Shown piece after piece: positions 45,881 through 55,938 of a DNA stretch of 64,000 bases (the stretch's first letter is position 1; each line of letters begins with the position of its first letter). The position numbers were made by a program, and so were the translations under genes. Under the pieces are notes generated by a model. The model searched no databases and had not been told where the DNA came from. It saw nothing but the letters and a program-made list of their open reading frames with translations. The DNA lies in NCBI RefSeq assembly GCF_002835935.1, contig NZ_PJCF01000008.1, positions 1 through 64,000 on the forward strand, in the 5' to 3' direction. Source of the stretch: Paraglaciecola sp. MB-3u-78. GTDB taxonomy: Bacteria > Pseudomonadota > Gammaproteobacteria > Enterobacterales > Alteromonadaceae.

Positions 45881-48154
45881 ATGCTAAAACCGTTTTATAC
45901 ATCTCTACTTGTTAGCTCTCTTTTATTGGCTATTGGTTTAGGTGTGGCAGTGCCAAGTTATGCAACTGTCTCCATTATTCATGGCAAGACCATTATACCC
46001 GCCGGTAACGCCACATCTGATAAAGACTTAACCATCAGAAATGAAAAATTGGCATTTTCCTTAGCTGTAGGATCAGCTCCTCCTTGGGGTGTAGCCCGTG
46101 GTTGTATTGTTGATATTGCCAATGTAACAGCGGATGGCTCGTTAAGTAATGACCGTGTGGCCTTTGCTGATTTTATTCCGAATAACTGGTCAAGCTGGCC
46201 GACTACCTATCAAACTGTGGATATTATTAAAGACAGCCAAGATGAAGCAATAGTTAAAGTGACCCGTGATTTTGGCAAGGTAGTGATCAGTACCCTTTAT
46301 AGCCTAGCATCAGGCTCTGACCGTATTCATGTTAAAACCACTATGACCAACGAAGGTGAAGCATTGGTGGATATGTTATCCGGTTATACGTTGTGGCCGG
46401 ATGCTGGATTTAAGTTTGCCGTGCCAGGTTATGCTGGCAAAGATCAGGCGGTGATCCATAATCCTATATCAGACCGTTTTGTCGGCTATGACGCTGATTG
46501 GGCCATTGCATTGCACGCACCCTATATGACAGAGCTGAAAAGTAAATCCCGGGATTTATATACCAAGCATACTCTGAAAAAATCAGAAACCATGTCATTT
46601 GAAGGTGACTATCAAGTGTTAGCCAGTGGCGACATTTCGCCGGTAGTTCGTGCTGAAATTGAGCGTAAAAATCTGCAGTCGGGAACGTTGACCGGAAGCG
46701 TTAAAACGCAACAGGATAAGTTTGTAAATCAGCCCGCGGTAGTGGTGCTTAAAGAGGGTGTGCCCTACATTTGGGTAATAGGTGAAAATGGCCAGTATCA
46801 CCTTGACTTACCGGTGGGAGATTATCAAGTTTATGCGGCGGGTAAAGGTTATTCCGACAGTACAAAGCATGACATCAGCATCCAACATAATGTGTCGCAA
46901 ACGCTTTCATTTGGTGATCTTATGGCTCCGGGTGAAGTCAATATTCAAGTAACAGACGCACAAACCACATCTGCATTAGACGCTAAAATTCAAATCGAAA
47001 AGGGCAATACACCCCTGATTGAATTTTTTGGCGCAACAACATTCTTCACTGAATTAGTCCCCGTTGGTCATGCTAAATTCACTTTGGCCCCTGGCGATTA
47101 TCAGCTTAAAATTTCAGCTGGGGGTGGCTTTGTAGCGAAACCCGTATTGATTGACGCCAGCATTATCCCCAATAAAACAACCAGCTTGGTCAGCGCAATC
47201 CCTGTGAGTACCTATCCAACACAACAGGGCTGGTATGCCGGCGACTTACACCATCATGCCGATGTGCTGGAAGGCTCTACATCAGCGGAGTATCTGGTAC
47301 GTTCACAGCTGGCAGCAGGTCTGAATGTGACCTTTGTGAGTGATCATGACTCAACCAAAAACCATGAGGCGATTAAAAAACTATCAGATAAGCGTGGTGT
47401 GCCCTTTATTCCATCCATAGAAATCTCGCCGTCCTGGGGGCATTTTAATGTGTTCCCAGTTGAAATTGGGGCGCAGCTTGCGGTAGACCCAGGCGTAGAT
47501 GATATCCATAGCATTATTCAAGATGCCCGTCGAATAGGTGCAACGGTTGTCGCCTCTAACCATCCCTATATTCCTTACGGTTATTTGAGTAGTCTTGAGA
47601 AAAACACGGCACCTGGCGGATTTGATCCAAGCATTGATCTGATTGAGATAAATTCAGAAGTGGATTATATGCAGGCAGTTGAGAAAGCACGCCAGCTATG
47701 GTCTGAAGGTTTGCCTTATTACTACACGGCAGGTTCCGATACCCACGATGTCTGGAATGAAACAAGCGGACATAACCGTATGTTTGTCTATACAGCGAGT
47801 AAACCAAACGCGAAAGCCTTTGCTCAGGCAATGAAAAATGGCCGCTCGTATGCCTCTTTCGGTCCTGTGATTTATCCGAAAAATGTGATGTTTGGCGACA
47901 CCTTAAAGCTGGCTGCAAATCAATCCCAATCCATCCGTTTTGACCTGCTATCAGTCAATGGGCTGAAGTCAGTGCAGTTAATCGGCAATGATGGGGTCAT
48001 CAGTGAGCAGACCTTATCGGGCGACAAAGTATCGGTAGCATTTGAGGTACCGCAAACATCAGGGTGGGTAAGTCTAGTTGTTGAAGATACCAAGACGCAC
48101 AAAGCCTTCTCAAATCCAATATGGCTTAAAATGGTCGATAAAAATATTTTCTAA
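45881..48154 (+). CDS. CehA/McbA-family PHP-type metallohydrolase, exported
   Basis: A 757-residue exported enzyme with a signal peptide (LLVSSLLLAIGLGVAVPSYA). The first 450 residues are beta-rich and contain carboxypeptidase-regulatory-like modules (HLDLPVGDYQVYAAGKGYSD). The C-terminal PHP-type domain (about 450-680) has metal-binding motifs GDLHHHADV, FVSDHDST, EISPSWGHF, SNHPYIP and TAGSDTHDVW. CehA and McbA hydrolyse carbamate esters in pesticide degraders, but most relatives have unknown natural substrates, perhaps phosphoesters or amides. It precedes a TonB receptor and purine-transport genes, so it may serve the same uptake route. Confidence 0.83.
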   Translation: MLKPFYTSLLVSSLLLAIGLGVAVPSYATVSIIHGKTIIPAGNATSDKDLTIRNEKLAFSLAVGSAPPWGVARGCIVDIANVTADGSLSNDRVAFADFIPNNWSSWPTTYQTVDIIKDSQDEAIVKVTRDFGKVVISTLYSLASGSDRIHVKTTMTNEGEALVDMLSGYTLWPDAGFKFAVPGYAGKDQAVIHNPISDRFVGYDADWAIALHAPYMTELKSKSRDLYTKHTLKKSETMSFEGDYQVLASGDISPVVRAEIERKNLQSGTLTGSVKTQQDKFVNQPAVVVLKEGVPYIWVIGENGQYHLDLPVGDYQVYAAGKGYSDSTKHDISIQHNVSQTLSFGDLMAPGEVNIQVTDAQTTSALDAKIQIEKGNTPLIEFFGATTFFTELVPVGHAKFTLAPGDYQLKISAGGGFVAKPVLIDASIIPNKTTSLVSAIPVSTYPTQQGWYAGDLHHHADVLEGSTSAEYLVRSQLAAGLNVTFVSDHDSTKNHEAIKKLSDKRGVPFIPSIEISPSWGHFNVFPVEIGAQLAVDPGVDDIHSIIQDARRIGATVVASNHPYIPYGYLSSLEKNTAPGGFDPSIDLIEINSEVDYMQAVEKARQLWSEGLPYYYTAGSDTHDVWNETSGHNRMFVYTASKPNAKAFAQAMKNGRSYASFGPVIYPKNVMFGDTLKLAANQSQSIRFDLLSVNGLKSVQLIGNDGVISEQTLSGDKVSVAFEVPQTSGWVSLVVEDTKTHKAFSNPIWLKMVDKNIF

Positions 48155-48261
48155 GCATTGAGTCACATCAATCTCGTGAAGGTAAAACACTTAAGCTGAT
48201 TGATTAATAACAAATACTGTATATAATTACAGTTATTATAGTCTTGTAACGGAGGTATCAA

Positions 48262-48588
48262 ATGTCTAGCATCCTCATTTCAGAACCAACTCATCTTACT
48301 CTTGATCAGATTTACAACGCCATTTTAGCCAAAGAACGTGATTATGCGACTCAGCTTTATGCCCAATTAAAAGGCATTACTTTGGCCAGCGCTGGGCAAG
48401 CTATGTCTGTGATTTATCGGGTGTTCCATCTTGGATATGAAGATTGTCTACACAATGTCAGTATCGATGATATGCCTGGGTTTGAGAATAATGTACATCT
48501 AGATGTATGGCGAGCGGGGTTTGGGTATGCCCTTAAATTGCCCACATTCAAGGAAAACAGTGAATCCGAACACAAAACAACCTGTTGA
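48262..48588 (+). CDS. Hypothetical protein, 108 residues
   Basis: A soluble protein with no signal peptide or membrane segment. GGAG lies a few bases before the ATG. It has a helical N-terminal half (LTLDQIYNAILAKERDYATQ) and a Cys/Gly/Asp-rich middle (GYEDCLHNVSIDDMPGFENN). I recognise no domain. The open frame and RBS support a real gene. Confidence 0.55.
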   Translation: MSSILISEPTHLTLDQIYNAILAKERDYATQLYAQLKGITLASAGQAMSVIYRVFHLGYEDCLHNVSIDDMPGFENNVHLDVWRAGFGYALKLPTFKENSESEHKTTC

Positions 48589-49041
48589 TAATGTGGGTAG
48601 TGTTAGTGCTCTCTGATTTTAAAATGATCCTGATAAATTGACATTGCCACCCTATTTACCTTTAAGTGATTCTCAATGAATTCTTTAGCATTTTAGTGGG
48701 GGTATTTAATTAATGTAGGCATTTTATGGTAATCGCCACACCTAAATGTCAGACGCTCCCTCATTGTGCAGTGTCGTTTTTACTGCACACTTGAAGCGCA
48801 ACAAAAATCTCCCTCGATAATATAACACTCCTCAGAAAATGCTGTGACTTTCGATAAATTTTAAAAAAACTACATATGTATCAACTAATTAACTAAGATC
48901 TCTAAATCTTGTCCAAATGGTCAATTAATTGGCATCCTTCCTGCAATTTCTTGATTAGTGATTAGCCATTAAATAAATACAGCCAGTCACAATGGCAAAG
49001 ACCCGTCACACCCATTTTTTAATTCATCCAGGAAGTGCACT
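48589..49041. promoter_or_regulatory. Upstream region of the TonB-dependent receptor
   Basis: 453 bp without an ORF. It holds the 8-bp-arm inverted repeat at 48765-48789 and, further right, the AT-rich promoter region of the receptor gene. Confidence 0.5.
48765..48789. repeat. Hairpin TGTGCAGT / ACTGCACA upstream of TonB receptor
   Basis: A perfect 8-bp inverted repeat with a 9-nt loop (GTCGTTTTT), 253 bp upstream of the receptor start and 177 bp after the preceding gene. It could be a terminator remnant (the T run is in the loop) or an operator. Confidence 0.45.
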
Positions 49042-51342
49042 ATGAGCAAAACCACCTTTAAATTGAAATCTCTCGCGATTGCCGTTGCGGTGTCTAATCT
49101 GGCAGCGCTATCAGCAAATGCTCAAGAGCGAGCTATTGAGAAAATCGTAGTGACGGCTGAAAAGCGCGGTGAAAGCTTGCAGGATTTATCACAGGCGGTC
49201 ACCGCACTTACTGCCAAGGATCTCGATAAGAAATATATATCCTCTTTTGTCGACTTAAGTGCCATCGCCCCCGGTGTGACTGTGGCAAAAAATGAAGGCT
49301 TTAAAACCATTATCTCGATCCGTGGCGTGGGCAATGAAGCCAATCAAAATGCGACAGCCAATCCATCGGTCTCTTACCATATGGACGGGATCTATATTGC
49401 CTCTCCTTATGCACTACAAACCGATTTTATTGATATTGAGCGCATAGAAATTTTGCGTGGTCCCCAAGGTACCTTGTTCGGACAAAACTCCACCGGTGGT
49501 GCCATCAATGTGATTAGTGCAAAACCCAACTTTGCAGAATTTTCCGGTAAAGCTGATGTAAGCCTAGGCACTGACAATTTAGTCAAAGTGCGTGGCACCG
49601 TTAATGTGCCTATTAGTGATGACCTAGCCATGCGTACCTCCTTCAGCCGGGCAACACAAGATGGATACACTCAAAACGTGTACAACGGTCCTAATGTTCT
49701 TAACCCAAGCGAAACATTTGTCGGCGAAGACATGGATAACATCGATAATTTATCCATGCGCACAGACTGGCTATGGAATGCGAGCGATACATTAAGTCTT
49801 CGATTCTTGGCCCAGTATTTTAGTGGAGAGTCTAACGGAGCAGGTATCAAGGGTATTGACGACCCCACCCCCGGTGCACGAAATTTGTCACAGGATACCG
49901 ATTCTTCATATGAGTTAGAGTCACAAGTGTACGGATTAATAGCAGAATGGGATGCAGGTTTTGCGGTCATAAAGTCGCTAAGCAGCTATCAAAAAGACGA
50001 CATTACTGTTGTACGTGATAATGACCGCCACTCCTTCGATACCAACCCAGAGATCCAAATCAGTGTGTTTAATCCTGAAATTAATATCCAAACTACGTTT
50101 ACCCAGGAGCTGAATGTTATTTCTAAGGAGCCACTGTTTGGCAAGTTGGACTGGATTGTTGGCGCATTTTATCTTGATACCGATATCGAAATCACTATTC
50201 GCGAAGAGCTAGATGTGGGTCGCGATGGTGTACTTGATGGTTATGTTCCCTCGTTTCCGGCAGTATTTGGCGGCGACCGAGGCTTTATTTCTGACTCGAA
50301 CCCGCAGCGCGAATCTTTATCGTTTTACGGTCAAACAACCTATCCGCTATCAGAATCTGTGCGTTTGATTACAGGGCTTCGCTATACTAAAGATGAAGTG
50401 GAAAGTACGGTTTCTAACTTTTTCGGCCCCTCTGCATTTATCAACCCCAAAACAGAAGATCTTACCGGCAGAATAGCAATGGAGTGGGATGCCGGCGATG
50501 ACACCATGACTTATGCTTCATACACCCGTGGTTTAAAACCAGGAGGTAGCAACTTGACCTTTTCAGAGGGTGATGCTGCACTAGTTCGTGCGTCTTTCGA
50601 AGACGAAACTATCGACGCTTATGAGCTAGGACTTAAGACAGAATTTATGGACAGTAGAGTGCGAACCAACGTCGCGGCTTTTTATTATGATTACACCAAC
50701 TTACAATTTCAGGCTTCTGACTTTAACGAGTTTGGTAGTGGTGTATCGAATATCCCTGAATCTGAAATTTATGGTGTGGAGTTAGAAATGACCGCGCTCA
50801 TTGGTGACAGATTTAGCCTAGATGTGAAACTAGCGAGTATGCAGTCTGAAGTATCTGCAGATTATTTAGCCTTGGACAACCGTCTGCTCATTGAAGACGT
50901 ATTCCTTGCCGACGGCTTAACACCTGCCAAAGAAGAAATTCATGGTGCCAGTCGAGACGTAGCCCGATTCCTACAAAATTTGAGTGGAAATGAATTGGCG
51001 AAAACGCCTGGTTTAACGGCTGATATTAGTTTGGGCTTCGAAGATCAAATGAAAGACGGCGCGTATATCGGTGCTAGTTTACAGTATACCTACCGTGGTG
51101 AGTTTGAGCAGCGGGTATTTAATAACGCAGAAGTGGATACAGTTGACTCATATGACTTGATTAACCTGACAGTGTCTTATGACAATCCTGACGAAGTATG
51201 GGGCGTGGATTTAATAGCCTACAACATGTTGGACGAGGATGGCGTTAATTCGGCTATGACTGATGTATTTGGTGTTAACGAAACCGGTTTTCAATATGTG
51301 GCTCCCCGTCAGTTAATGGCTCGCTTTAGATACAGTTTCTAG
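49042..51342 (+). CDS. TonB-dependent receptor
   Basis: A 766-residue outer-membrane receptor. A signal peptide (LAIAVAVSNLAALSANA) is followed by a TonB box (EKIVVTAEKR), a plug domain (about 35-155, IRGVGNEANQ and ERIEILRGPQGTLFGQNSTG) and a 22-strand barrel ending in aromatic RFRYSF. The plug and barrel look like receptors often annotated for siderophores or small organic molecules. The genes after it (nucleobase permease, exported deaminase) point to a purine-like substrate. It is followed by a hairpin at 51379. Confidence 0.92.
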   Translation: MSKTTFKLKSLAIAVAVSNLAALSANAQERAIEKIVVTAEKRGESLQDLSQAVTALTAKDLDKKYISSFVDLSAIAPGVTVAKNEGFKTIISIRGVGNEANQNATANPSVSYHMDGIYIASPYALQTDFIDIERIEILRGPQGTLFGQNSTGGAINVISAKPNFAEFSGKADVSLGTDNLVKVRGTVNVPISDDLAMRTSFSRATQDGYTQNVYNGPNVLNPSETFVGEDMDNIDNLSMRTDWLWNASDTLSLRFLAQYFSGESNGAGIKGIDDPTPGARNLSQDTDSSYELESQVYGLIAEWDAGFAVIKSLSSYQKDDITVVRDNDRHSFDTNPEIQISVFNPEINIQTTFTQELNVISKEPLFGKLDWIVGAFYLDTDIEITIREELDVGRDGVLDGYVPSFPAVFGGDRGFISDSNPQRESLSFYGQTTYPLSESVRLITGLRYTKDEVESTVSNFFGPSAFINPKTEDLTGRIAMEWDAGDDTMTYASYTRGLKPGGSNLTFSEGDAALVRASFEDETIDAYELGLKTEFMDSRVRTNVAAFYYDYTNLQFQASDFNEFGSGVSNIPESEIYGVELEMTALIGDRFSLDVKLASMQSEVSADYLALDNRLLIEDVFLADGLTPAKEEIHGASRDVARFLQNLSGNELAKTPGLTADISLGFEDQMKDGAYIGASLQYTYRGEFEQRVFNNAEVDTVDSYDLINLTVSYDNPDEVWGVDLIAYNMLDEDGVNSAMTDVFGVNETGFQYVAPRQLMARFRYSF

Positions 51343-51378
51343 AGCGCATTAACATTACATTAATATCAAAACGTTATG

Positions 51379-51401
51379 CCCAGTTTTTTGCTGGGATTTT
51401 A
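51379..51401 (+). terminator. Weak terminator after TonB receptor
   Basis: CCCAG and CTGGG pair around a T-rich 7-nt loop, followed by ATTTTAA. The stem is short, so read-through into the permease gene is possible. Confidence 0.45.
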
Positions 51402-51546
51402 ACGATATATTGACGTTAAAAGTTATAACTTACGCATTGTAATCACAGTAGTGAACAAACATTGACCTGAGTGATAACAAATCTTGGGACGGGACATTTT
51501 TAAAACCTGTCCCATTGTATAACACCACAGCAGGGGATAAGGGTGT

Positions 51547-52902
51547 ATGAGTAGTGAAAAGCCGTCGGAACTGATATATCGACTTGATGACAAACCACCC
51601 GTTTTAGAATCCTTGTTCGCAGCGATACAACATCTGCTCGCCTCTTTTGTCGGCATTGTCACTCCCACGCTAATTATCGGTAGTATTTTGGGGCTGCAGG
51701 AACAACTGCCATACTTGATTAGCATGTCCCTGATTGCATCGGGTATAGGCACTTTTATACAGGCCTATAAACCCTTTGGCATAGGCGCAGGCATGCTTTG
51801 TGTGCAGGGCACCAGTTTTGCTTTTTTAGGCGCAATACTCAGTGCTGGTTTTATTGCGCGGGATGCCGGAGGTGGTCCTGAAGAGATTATCGCATTAATC
51901 ACCACCCTGTGTTTTGTAGGTTCCTTTGTACAAATAGGCCTCAGCCAATTTATTCCGCGGTTGCGTAAAATAGTCACACCACTGGTGACCGGTATCGTTA
52001 TCACCAGTATCGGTATAAGCCTAATCAAGGTGGGCATGACCGATTTAGCCGGTGGACTCAATAGCCCAGACTTTGGCAGTTCAGCTAATCTGATGCTTGG
52101 CTTTTTTGTGATTGCGGTGATCGTATTGATGAATATATCCAGCAACAACTGGGTGCGCCTGTCTTCAATTGTGGTCGGCCTTGTTGCCGGTTTTGGGGTA
52201 GCTGCACTAACAGGGATGCTTGCCCCAGGTGACCTGCTCCCATCAGCAGCACTTAGTGTACCTATCCCCTTCAAATATGGTTTTAACTTTGAACTAGCTG
52301 CCTTTATTCCATTAGCGGTGATCTATGTTATCAGCTCAGTAGAGACAACCGGCGATATTACCGCTAACTGCATTATTTCCGGCCAACCCATTACCGGAGA
52401 AGGCTATATTCAACGGATTAAGAGTGGGGTGCTTGGGGACGGCATCAACTCCATGATCGCCGCAGTGTTAAATTCATTTCCGAATACAACCTTTAGCCAG
52501 AACACCGGGGTGATCCAGCTCACAGGTATCGCTAGCAGGCATATCGGCATGTACATCGCTGGGATTTTGGTATTCCTTGGCCTGTTCCAAGGTGTCGGTG
52601 ATATTCTGCAACAAATACCCAAACCGGTATTGGGGGGCGCTACGCTGGTGATGTTTGGCACGGTGGCGGCAGCGGGTATCAAGATATTGGCCTCTGAATA
52701 CATCGATCGCAGAAAGGTGATTATTATTGCGGTTTCCCTTGGTCTTGGTTTGGGCTTAGCGCTGGTGCCTGATGTATTCTCGAAAACACCCGACTTAGTA
52801 CAAAATATTTTTAGTTCAGCCGCAGCCACTGCTGGGCTTACTGCGATGTTATTAAGCTTGATCCTGCCAGAATTGAAGGAACAGGAACAGGAACAGGAAT
52901 AG
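51547..52902 (+). CDS. NCS2 nucleobase:cation symporter (xanthine/uracil permease family)
   Basis: A 451-residue inner-membrane permease with about 14 helices. The NCS2 signature is present as FSQNTGVIQLTGIASRHIGM (near 318-337), followed by PKPVLGGATLVMFGTVAAAG. The N-terminal helix ending QHLLASFVGIVTPTLIIG and the segment GAGMLCVQGTSFAFLG (near 80) also fit. The equivalent UraA/XanQ proteins import uracil, xanthine or uric acid with protons. It is followed 40 bp on by the deaminase gene. An acidic EQEQEQE tail closes the protein. Confidence 0.92.
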   Translation: MSSEKPSELIYRLDDKPPVLESLFAAIQHLLASFVGIVTPTLIIGSILGLQEQLPYLISMSLIASGIGTFIQAYKPFGIGAGMLCVQGTSFAFLGAILSAGFIARDAGGGPEEIIALITTLCFVGSFVQIGLSQFIPRLRKIVTPLVTGIVITSIGISLIKVGMTDLAGGLNSPDFGSSANLMLGFFVIAVIVLMNISSNNWVRLSSIVVGLVAGFGVAALTGMLAPGDLLPSAALSVPIPFKYGFNFELAAFIPLAVIYVISSVETTGDITANCIISGQPITGEGYIQRIKSGVLGDGINSMIAAVLNSFPNTTFSQNTGVIQLTGIASRHIGMYIAGILVFLGLFQGVGDILQQIPKPVLGGATLVMFGTVAAAGIKILASEYIDRRKVIIIAVSLGLGLGLALVPDVFSKTPDLVQNIFSSAAATAGLTAMLLSLILPELKEQEQEQE

Positions 52903-52942
52903 CCTTAGCATGTATCTTTATTAGTCACAGGAAGCAGATCAT

Positions 52943-53557
52943 ATGGATCACAAAAATCAAGCATTCAATCGCAGACGGCTGTTGCAGCTAGCCGGTCTAT
53001 CCATAGTCAGCTCAAGCCTCTGCACTACTTTATTTTCAAAGGAAATGACCATGCCAGATAATCGCCCTACTCCGCCAGGAAAGGATCCTACCCCAGAGCA
53101 AATGCTGCGCCACTTGAAACAAGCCAATAAAGTCGCGCAAGAGGCCATGGATAAAGGTCACCACCCTTTTGGAGCTATTTTGGTCGCTGCAGATAATGAA
53201 ACAGTGGTAATGAAGCAGGGTAATATCGACTCAGTAGCACATGCAGAGTCAACCTTGGCCCAGCGTGCCTCAAAGCAGTTTAGCCCAGACGAACTCTGGG
53301 GAATGACCCTGTATTCAACCGCCGAGCCCTGCGTGATGTGCGCCGGCACCCAATATTGGGCCAACATCGGGCGGCTGGTGTATGGCATGTCTGAACGCCA
53401 ATTGCTCGATCTGACAGGCAACCATAGCGAAAACCCGACGCAGGATGTGCCCAGCCGCTATGTATTCTCGCGAGGCCAGAAGGATATTCGTGTGTGGGGG
53501 CCAATAGATGCAGTGGTCGAGGAGATTGCCGCCTTACATGTGGCGTTCTGGAAATAA
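52943..53557 (+). CDS. Exported (Tat) nucleobase/nucleoside deaminase
   Basis: A 204-residue zinc deaminase of the CMP/guanine-deaminase fold. The zinc site is VAHAESTLAQ (His and catalytic Glu) plus TAEPCVMCAG (two Cys), and the substrate-loop block HHPFGAILVA is present. Unlike most relatives it has an N-terminal NRRRLLQLAGLSIVSSSL segment that looks like a twin-arginine signal. RBS AGGAAG supports this start; an internal ATG at 53051 would give a cytosolic form. It follows the NCS2 permease and TonB receptor, so it may deaminate guanine- or cytosine-type bases in the periplasm before import. Confidence 0.82.
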   Translation: MDHKNQAFNRRRLLQLAGLSIVSSSLCTTLFSKEMTMPDNRPTPPGKDPTPEQMLRHLKQANKVAQEAMDKGHHPFGAILVAADNETVVMKQGNIDSVAHAESTLAQRASKQFSPDELWGMTLYSTAEPCVMCAGTQYWANIGRLVYGMSERQLLDLTGNHSENPTQDVPSRYVFSRGQKDIRVWGPIDAVVEEIAALHVAFWK

Positions 53558-54006
53558 GTTCATCACCCACCTAACTGTTTTGCGGGTTTACCCCCCGCAT
53601 GAAGACACCTGACAGCTTGCCATTTTTAATTTGCAACAAAGGTAAATAGAGTATTGTTAAACGGTGTTACATAAAGTGAATGAAAAACACCTATCTGAGG
53701 GCAGAGTAAACTTTTCTAATATCTATTGAACTCCCTTAACTCTAAGTCTTCCCATTTTGGCTGGGTGCATTCTTTGAGGCTGTTAAAGCTTCTATTTGTT
53801 GTGAAACTCTTCACTGTCAATAGTCACCCCTCTTTTCGTCGCTTGTCTGATATCGGTTATGAAAATTTCGGGCGCATAAGCAGCACAATAGCGTGGTTAA
53901 CCCGTCGATGGCAGCTTCAAACTTATTATAATTACCCGTGAAGAAATTGTTCTGAGCCTCTTTTACTTCAATAAAGTAAACATCAAAACGTGGCAATAAA
54001 ATCTGA
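53558..54006. other. 449-bp spacer; hairpin after deaminase
   Basis: TGCGGG (53581-53586) pairs with CCCGCA (53594-53599), a probable transcript end though without a T run. The rest has no supported gene. A 71-codon minus-strand frame (53817-54032) has helical composition (KEAQNNFFTGNYNKFEAAID) and could be a remnant, but I cannot name it. Confidence 0.5.
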
Positions 54007-55314
54007 CTACTCGGCCAAAATAATTTCACCACGTCTTTTGGACCAATAATAAAAAGGAAGCCCCGCTGCGATTAAAATAGTACCTTGCAGTGCAATCATC
54101 AAGCCTGAGCCAATCAATGCAAAAATAGAAAATACTAAAGCCACAAGCGCGATTATCAAAGATGACCATTTTCGTTTATTGTGCTCAGAGTATTCCTTTT
54201 TCTGTAGTACTAATTCTGCCATGGCTGAAGTGACGTAAGGTAACAGTGTCGCTAGTGTTGACAATAAAATCAGGGTCTTAAAAGCTTCTATCAACCCCTC
54301 CGAAAAATTCATTACCACTAAAAGCGACGCTAATATACCGGAAAATACAATGGCTGCCGCGGGTGCACCCGATTTATTCAAACTGGCAAAATATTTTGGG
54401 AAAATATTGTCCTGCGACATAGCCTGAGGCATAACGCCAACAATAAAAACGTTGGCGTTCACGTTACTAATTATTGATACCAAAGCCACAATAGCAATCA
54501 ACGCCGCCCCCCAAGGACCAAATATAACTGAAGCTGCATCCGCGATGGGCGAAGTTGAGTTAGCTAAATGTTCTAATGGAACGAGTGCCATGACGCCATA
54601 GGAAATTAGTAAATAAACAGCCATTACAGTAAGCGTGCCTAAAATGAGTGCTTTAGGTATATTCTTTTGAGGTAAAATCATATCATCTGAAGGTAAGGTA
54701 ACCGCTTCAACGCCGACGTACGCCCACATAATGATCATAATCATTTCGGAAATATTAAAGAACGTAGCCTCGTCTTTGGGAGCGGATGTCGTAGTATTGG
54801 AGAATTCACCGATGAACAAGCCGCCACCAGCAATAATAAAAAGAGGTAATATTTTGAATAGTGAAGTGACTAATTGAAAAGTACTAGACGCTTTTATACC
54901 TGTCACATTGAGTCCAGTAACCAGCCAAATTAATGATAAAGAGACCAAGCCACTGTACATTGGACTTTGAGTTAAGCTAGGAAAGAAAAATCCGAGATAA
55001 CCGGTTATCGCCAAAGATCCCGCAGCAACGGCTGTGATTACACCAATCCAATACCCCCAGCCAATTAAAAATCCAGTAAGATCACCAAATGCTTGTCGTG
55101 TATAGGCATAGGGCCCGCCAATCATAGGGTTACGCTTGGCCAATAAACCGAACATCAAGGCGATAAATAGGGTGCCAACACCGGCGATGACCCAACCCAG
55201 CAAACTCATTTTACCAAATGGAGCCAAAACAGCAGGTAACATGAATATACCGTTGCCAATCATTATGCCAACTACTAATCCCCAACAGCGCCAAAAACCC
55301 ATTACCTTTTTCAT
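54007..55314 (-). CDS. APC-family amino-acid permease
   Basis: A 435-residue inner-membrane transporter with about 12 helices. The first helix carries the APC substrate motif VVGIMIGNGIFMLP, and the PYAYTRQAFGDLTGFLIGWGY segment (near 69) is typical of AdiC/CadB/PotE-like basic amino-acid/polyamine antiporters and related permeases. Substrate unassigned. It is monocistronic and on the opposite strand to the purine genes. Confidence 0.9.
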   Translation of the reverse strand: MKKVMGFWRCWGLVVGIMIGNGIFMLPAVLAPFGKMSLLGWVIAGVGTLFIALMFGLLAKRNPMIGGPYAYTRQAFGDLTGFLIGWGYWIGVITAVAAGSLAITGYLGFFFPSLTQSPMYSGLVSLSLIWLVTGLNVTGIKASSTFQLVTSLFKILPLFIIAGGGLFIGEFSNTTTSAPKDEATFFNISEMIMIIMWAYVGVEAVTLPSDDMILPQKNIPKALILGTLTVMAVYLLISYGVMALVPLEHLANSTSPIADAASVIFGPWGAALIAIVALVSIISNVNANVFIVGVMPQAMSQDNIFPKYFASLNKSGAPAAAIVFSGILASLLVVMNFSEGLIEAFKTLILLSTLATLLPYVTSAMAELVLQKKEYSEHNKRKWSSLIIALVALVFSIFALIGSGLMIALQGTILIAAGLPFYYWSKRRGEIILAE

Positions 55315-55424
55315 TGCGTATATTCTATTATTTGTATTTTATTAATATAAAACACTCAATCTTTCACGAAATCAACTGTTTGTTTTTTAACCGCTTTATC
55401 ACATTGTAAAATGAATCGTATTAA

Positions 55425-55444
55425 TTAACCTGAACTGGGGTCAA
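55425..55444. repeat. Dispersed palindromic end, copy 3
   Basis: TTAACCTGAACTGGGGTCAA shares its first 13 bases with the copies at 33189 and 42608. It lies 40 bp outside the left end of the IS66 element, so an older element was probably present here before IS66. Confidence 0.4.
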
Positions 55445-55563
55445 TACCCGCACGTCACTGCCCTCACCTGTCAAGCATCCGCTGTGAGCTTGCGGCAGCA
55501 TAGCGCAACTTCGTAAATTTGATCTGGTTTAATGTTTGCAACTTATTCATTGAAGATGAAAAT

Positions 55564-55938
55564 ATGGCAATCGCTAAAAAAATAAATCAGATCGTTGAAG
55601 CATTTGAGCTGTGGCGAAAAAACCGGGTTAGTCGCCGTTCTGCAACCCCACAAGCACTGCGCCAACAAGCAGTTGATCTACTCGAACACTGCTCGTCCAG
55701 TAAAGTCACCGCGATGCTGCGGATCAGTGGCACACAATTGAAACAATGGCGTGAAGCCGTTGAACCAAGCCCAACATCCTCTGATTTTATTCGCTTACCT
55801 GGGCAAGGCGCGAGGGAGCCTGTTGCTAACGAGCATCTCAGTGTCGAGCTTCGGTTGTGTAATGGTGCAGCATTAACCCTTTCGGGTGATATTTCCCAAG
55901 CCTTCCTCGTCGCCATGATCCAGGAAGTTAGATCGTGA
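55564..55938 (+). CDS. tnpA: IS66 accessory protein TnpA
   Basis: A 124-residue protein from ATG 55564 with an N-terminal HTH-like region (QALRQQAVDLLEHCSSSKVT) and a C-terminal strand-rich part (VELRLCNGAALTLSGDISQA), the layout of IS66 TnpA. It is required for transposition in studied IS66 elements. Its stop overlaps the tnpB start (GTGA), showing translational coupling. Confidence 0.85.
   Translation: MAIAKKINQIVEAFELWRKNRVSRRSATPQALRQQAVDLLEHCSSSKVTAMLRISGTQLKQWREAVEPSPTSSDFIRLPGQGAREPVANEHLSVELRLCNGAALTLSGDISQAFLVAMIQEVRS

Noticed and set aside
53817-54032. 71-codon minus-strand frame with helical look
   Set aside because: Overlaps the APC permease end and cannot be tied to a family; mentioned only as a possible remnant.
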